Positions 26,896 through 27,603 of a DNA stretch of 27,603 bases are shown piece by piece (within the stretch, counting starts at the first letter, position 1; each line of letters begins with the position of its first letter). The translations under genes were made by a program, and so were the position numbers. The notes under the pieces are model-generated. The model worked only from the letters and a program-made list of their open reading frames with translations. It was not told the DNA's origin and did no database searches. Origin of the DNA: a virus. The DNA lies in IMG/VR virus record IMGVR_UViG_3300010885_039772, positions 1 to 27,603 of that record; one strand, 5' to 3'.

Positions 26896-27603
26896 TTCAC
26901 GCCCGACCATCCAGTCGTGGTGGATGGAGCTCGACAGCGAGCGGACGGAAACGCTCAACCGTCAGCGCCAGCTTGCGGCCCTGACGATCCCGGCGCTGCT
27001 TCGGCGCGTCGGCGACAACCCGTATTCCAAGCTCCCGCAGAACTTCCAGAGCGAGGGTGCCCGGGGCCTGCGCAACATCGTCGGCAAGGTCTATCTGGCG
27101 GTGAAGCCCCCCGATCGGCCCTACTTCCAGACGAGGCTCCCGGTGGGGATCGCCGCCAGCGCGGACGTGCCCGAGACCGCCAAGTTCGAGATGATGGAGC
27201 GGTTGTTCGTCCGCGACGTGGCGATTGCCGCGATGATGGACCATGACGAAATCAGCCAAGACGGGTACAGGCCCGCCGCGGGTGGTTCGAGCTTCCTCTT
27301 GAGCCTGACCTACTTGCTCGGGCTCGGGGACACGCTCTACCGCACGAACGACGACTTCAGCGAAACAGTCTTCAACCCGGCGTCTTACGTCACGGTTCGG
27401 GATGCTGCGGGGCGAGCGGTCGCCTACGGCACGAAGGAGAAGATCGATCCGCTTGAACTCAGCGATGAGGAGTGGGAACAGATCGAGCTTGATCCGCAGC
27501 TCAAGGACAAGCCGCTCAAGGAGCGCCGCCAAGACCTGTACCGCAAGATCGAATGGCAGCCCCGCGGCAAGAAGTGGGTCATCACCCAAGAGATCAACGG
27601 CCG
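26888..27603 (+). CDS. T7-type portal (head-tail connector), 3'-truncated by window
   Basis: The first 238 codons of a portal protein; the gene runs off the window. TETLNRQRQLAALTIPALL (about 18-36) corresponds to the R-x-x-YTIPSLF segment of T7 gp8, and SEGARGLRNIVGKVYLAVKPPDRPYFQTRLP to T7 ARGLNNLASKLMLALFP. The following NPASYVTVRDAAGRAVAYGTKEKI matches the YRLSSYVVQRDAFGNVLQMVTRDQI segment. Portals form the dodecameric ring through which terminase pumps DNA. Start ATG 26888 has GAGAGG upstream and overlaps the preceding gene. It marks the beginning of the structural operon, which presumably continues around to the terminase genes at the left edge. Confidence 0.87.
   Translation, partial: MADSRPTIQSWWMELDSERTETLNRQRQLAALTIPALLRRVGDNPYSKLPQNFQSEGARGLRNIVGKVYLAVKPPDRPYFQTRLPVGIAASADVPETAKFEMMERLFVRDVAIAAMMDHDEISQDGYRPAAGGSSFLLSLTYLLGLGDTLYRTNDDFSETVFNPASYVTVRDAAGRAVAYGTKEKIDPLELSDEEWEQIELDPQLKDKPLKERRQDLYRKIEWQPRGKKWVITQEING

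Noticed and set aside
1-27603. CRISPR arrays, insertion sequences, rRNA genes or a toxin-antitoxin or retron system
   Set aside because: No regularly spaced repeat array, transposase, reverse transcriptase or toxin-like pair was recognised on either strand.

Overview
This window looks like most of the genome of a temperate, T7-like (podovirus-type) bacteriophage, read across the point where the two ends of its gene map meet. The large terminase (547-2496) and probable small terminase lie at the left edge. A T7-type single-subunit RNA polymerase (23669-26212) followed by a T7-type head-tail connector (26888 onward, cut by the window end) lies at the right edge. The unseen remainder would be capsid, scaffold, tail and lysis genes. 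No host gene is visible, and the attachment site lies between integrase and repressor with phage genes on both sides. The molecule therefore reads as circular, concatemeric or circularly assembled rather than an integrated prophage. DNA is GC-rich with mostly TGA stops. The host is a high-GC bacterium; a planctomycete is my best guess from the style of the integrase and clamp-loader-like proteins, but that is recollection and not shown here.

Layout. 1-2496: packaging genes (probable TerS, small protein, TerL), end of the late operon. 2497-3654: 1.16 kb without convincing genes, holding dyads, a leftward terminator, a candidate phage-polymerase promoter and one good sigma70-type promoter (3575-3603). 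3655-7922: a rightward early module with an unknown protein, a very acidic protein, an AAA+ clamp-loader-like ATPase, three small unknowns, a DNA-binding-like protein and a tyrosine integrase. Five of its genes or gaps carry a recurrent leader, a hairpin with an ATTCAAG loop followed by GGAGCA. 7965-8002: the first 38 nt of a tRNA-Thr(UGU), the probable attP core. 8508-9403: leftward lysogeny unit (repressor, then a two-helix membrane protein). 9404-9545: control region.

9546-16605: rightward genes for a ribbon-helix-helix protein, a replication-terminator-like protein, a DUF2303-like protein, a degenerate tRNA-Met, a YqaJ exonuclease plus RecT annealing pair (RecT interrupted by an in-frame amber codon), a primosomal protein and a DnaB-type helicase. 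16602-23162: a tightly overlapping string of small accessory genes including a Holliday-junction resolvase-like nuclease, an XF1762-like protein, a D12-class adenine methyltransferase and small membrane proteins. 23186-23661: two small HTH proteins, one like sigma region 4, immediately before the RNA polymerase.

How it may work (inference): the repressor/RHH pair decides lysogeny. Host RNA polymerase reads the early, recombination and replication genes. DnaB and its loader recruit the host replisome, since no phage DNA polymerase is visible. The late-placed phage RNA polymerase then transcribes the structural genes that begin just downstream of it. The combination of a T7-type RNA polymerase and T7-type packaging genes with a lambda-like lysogeny, RecT and DnaB core is the most unusual overall property.
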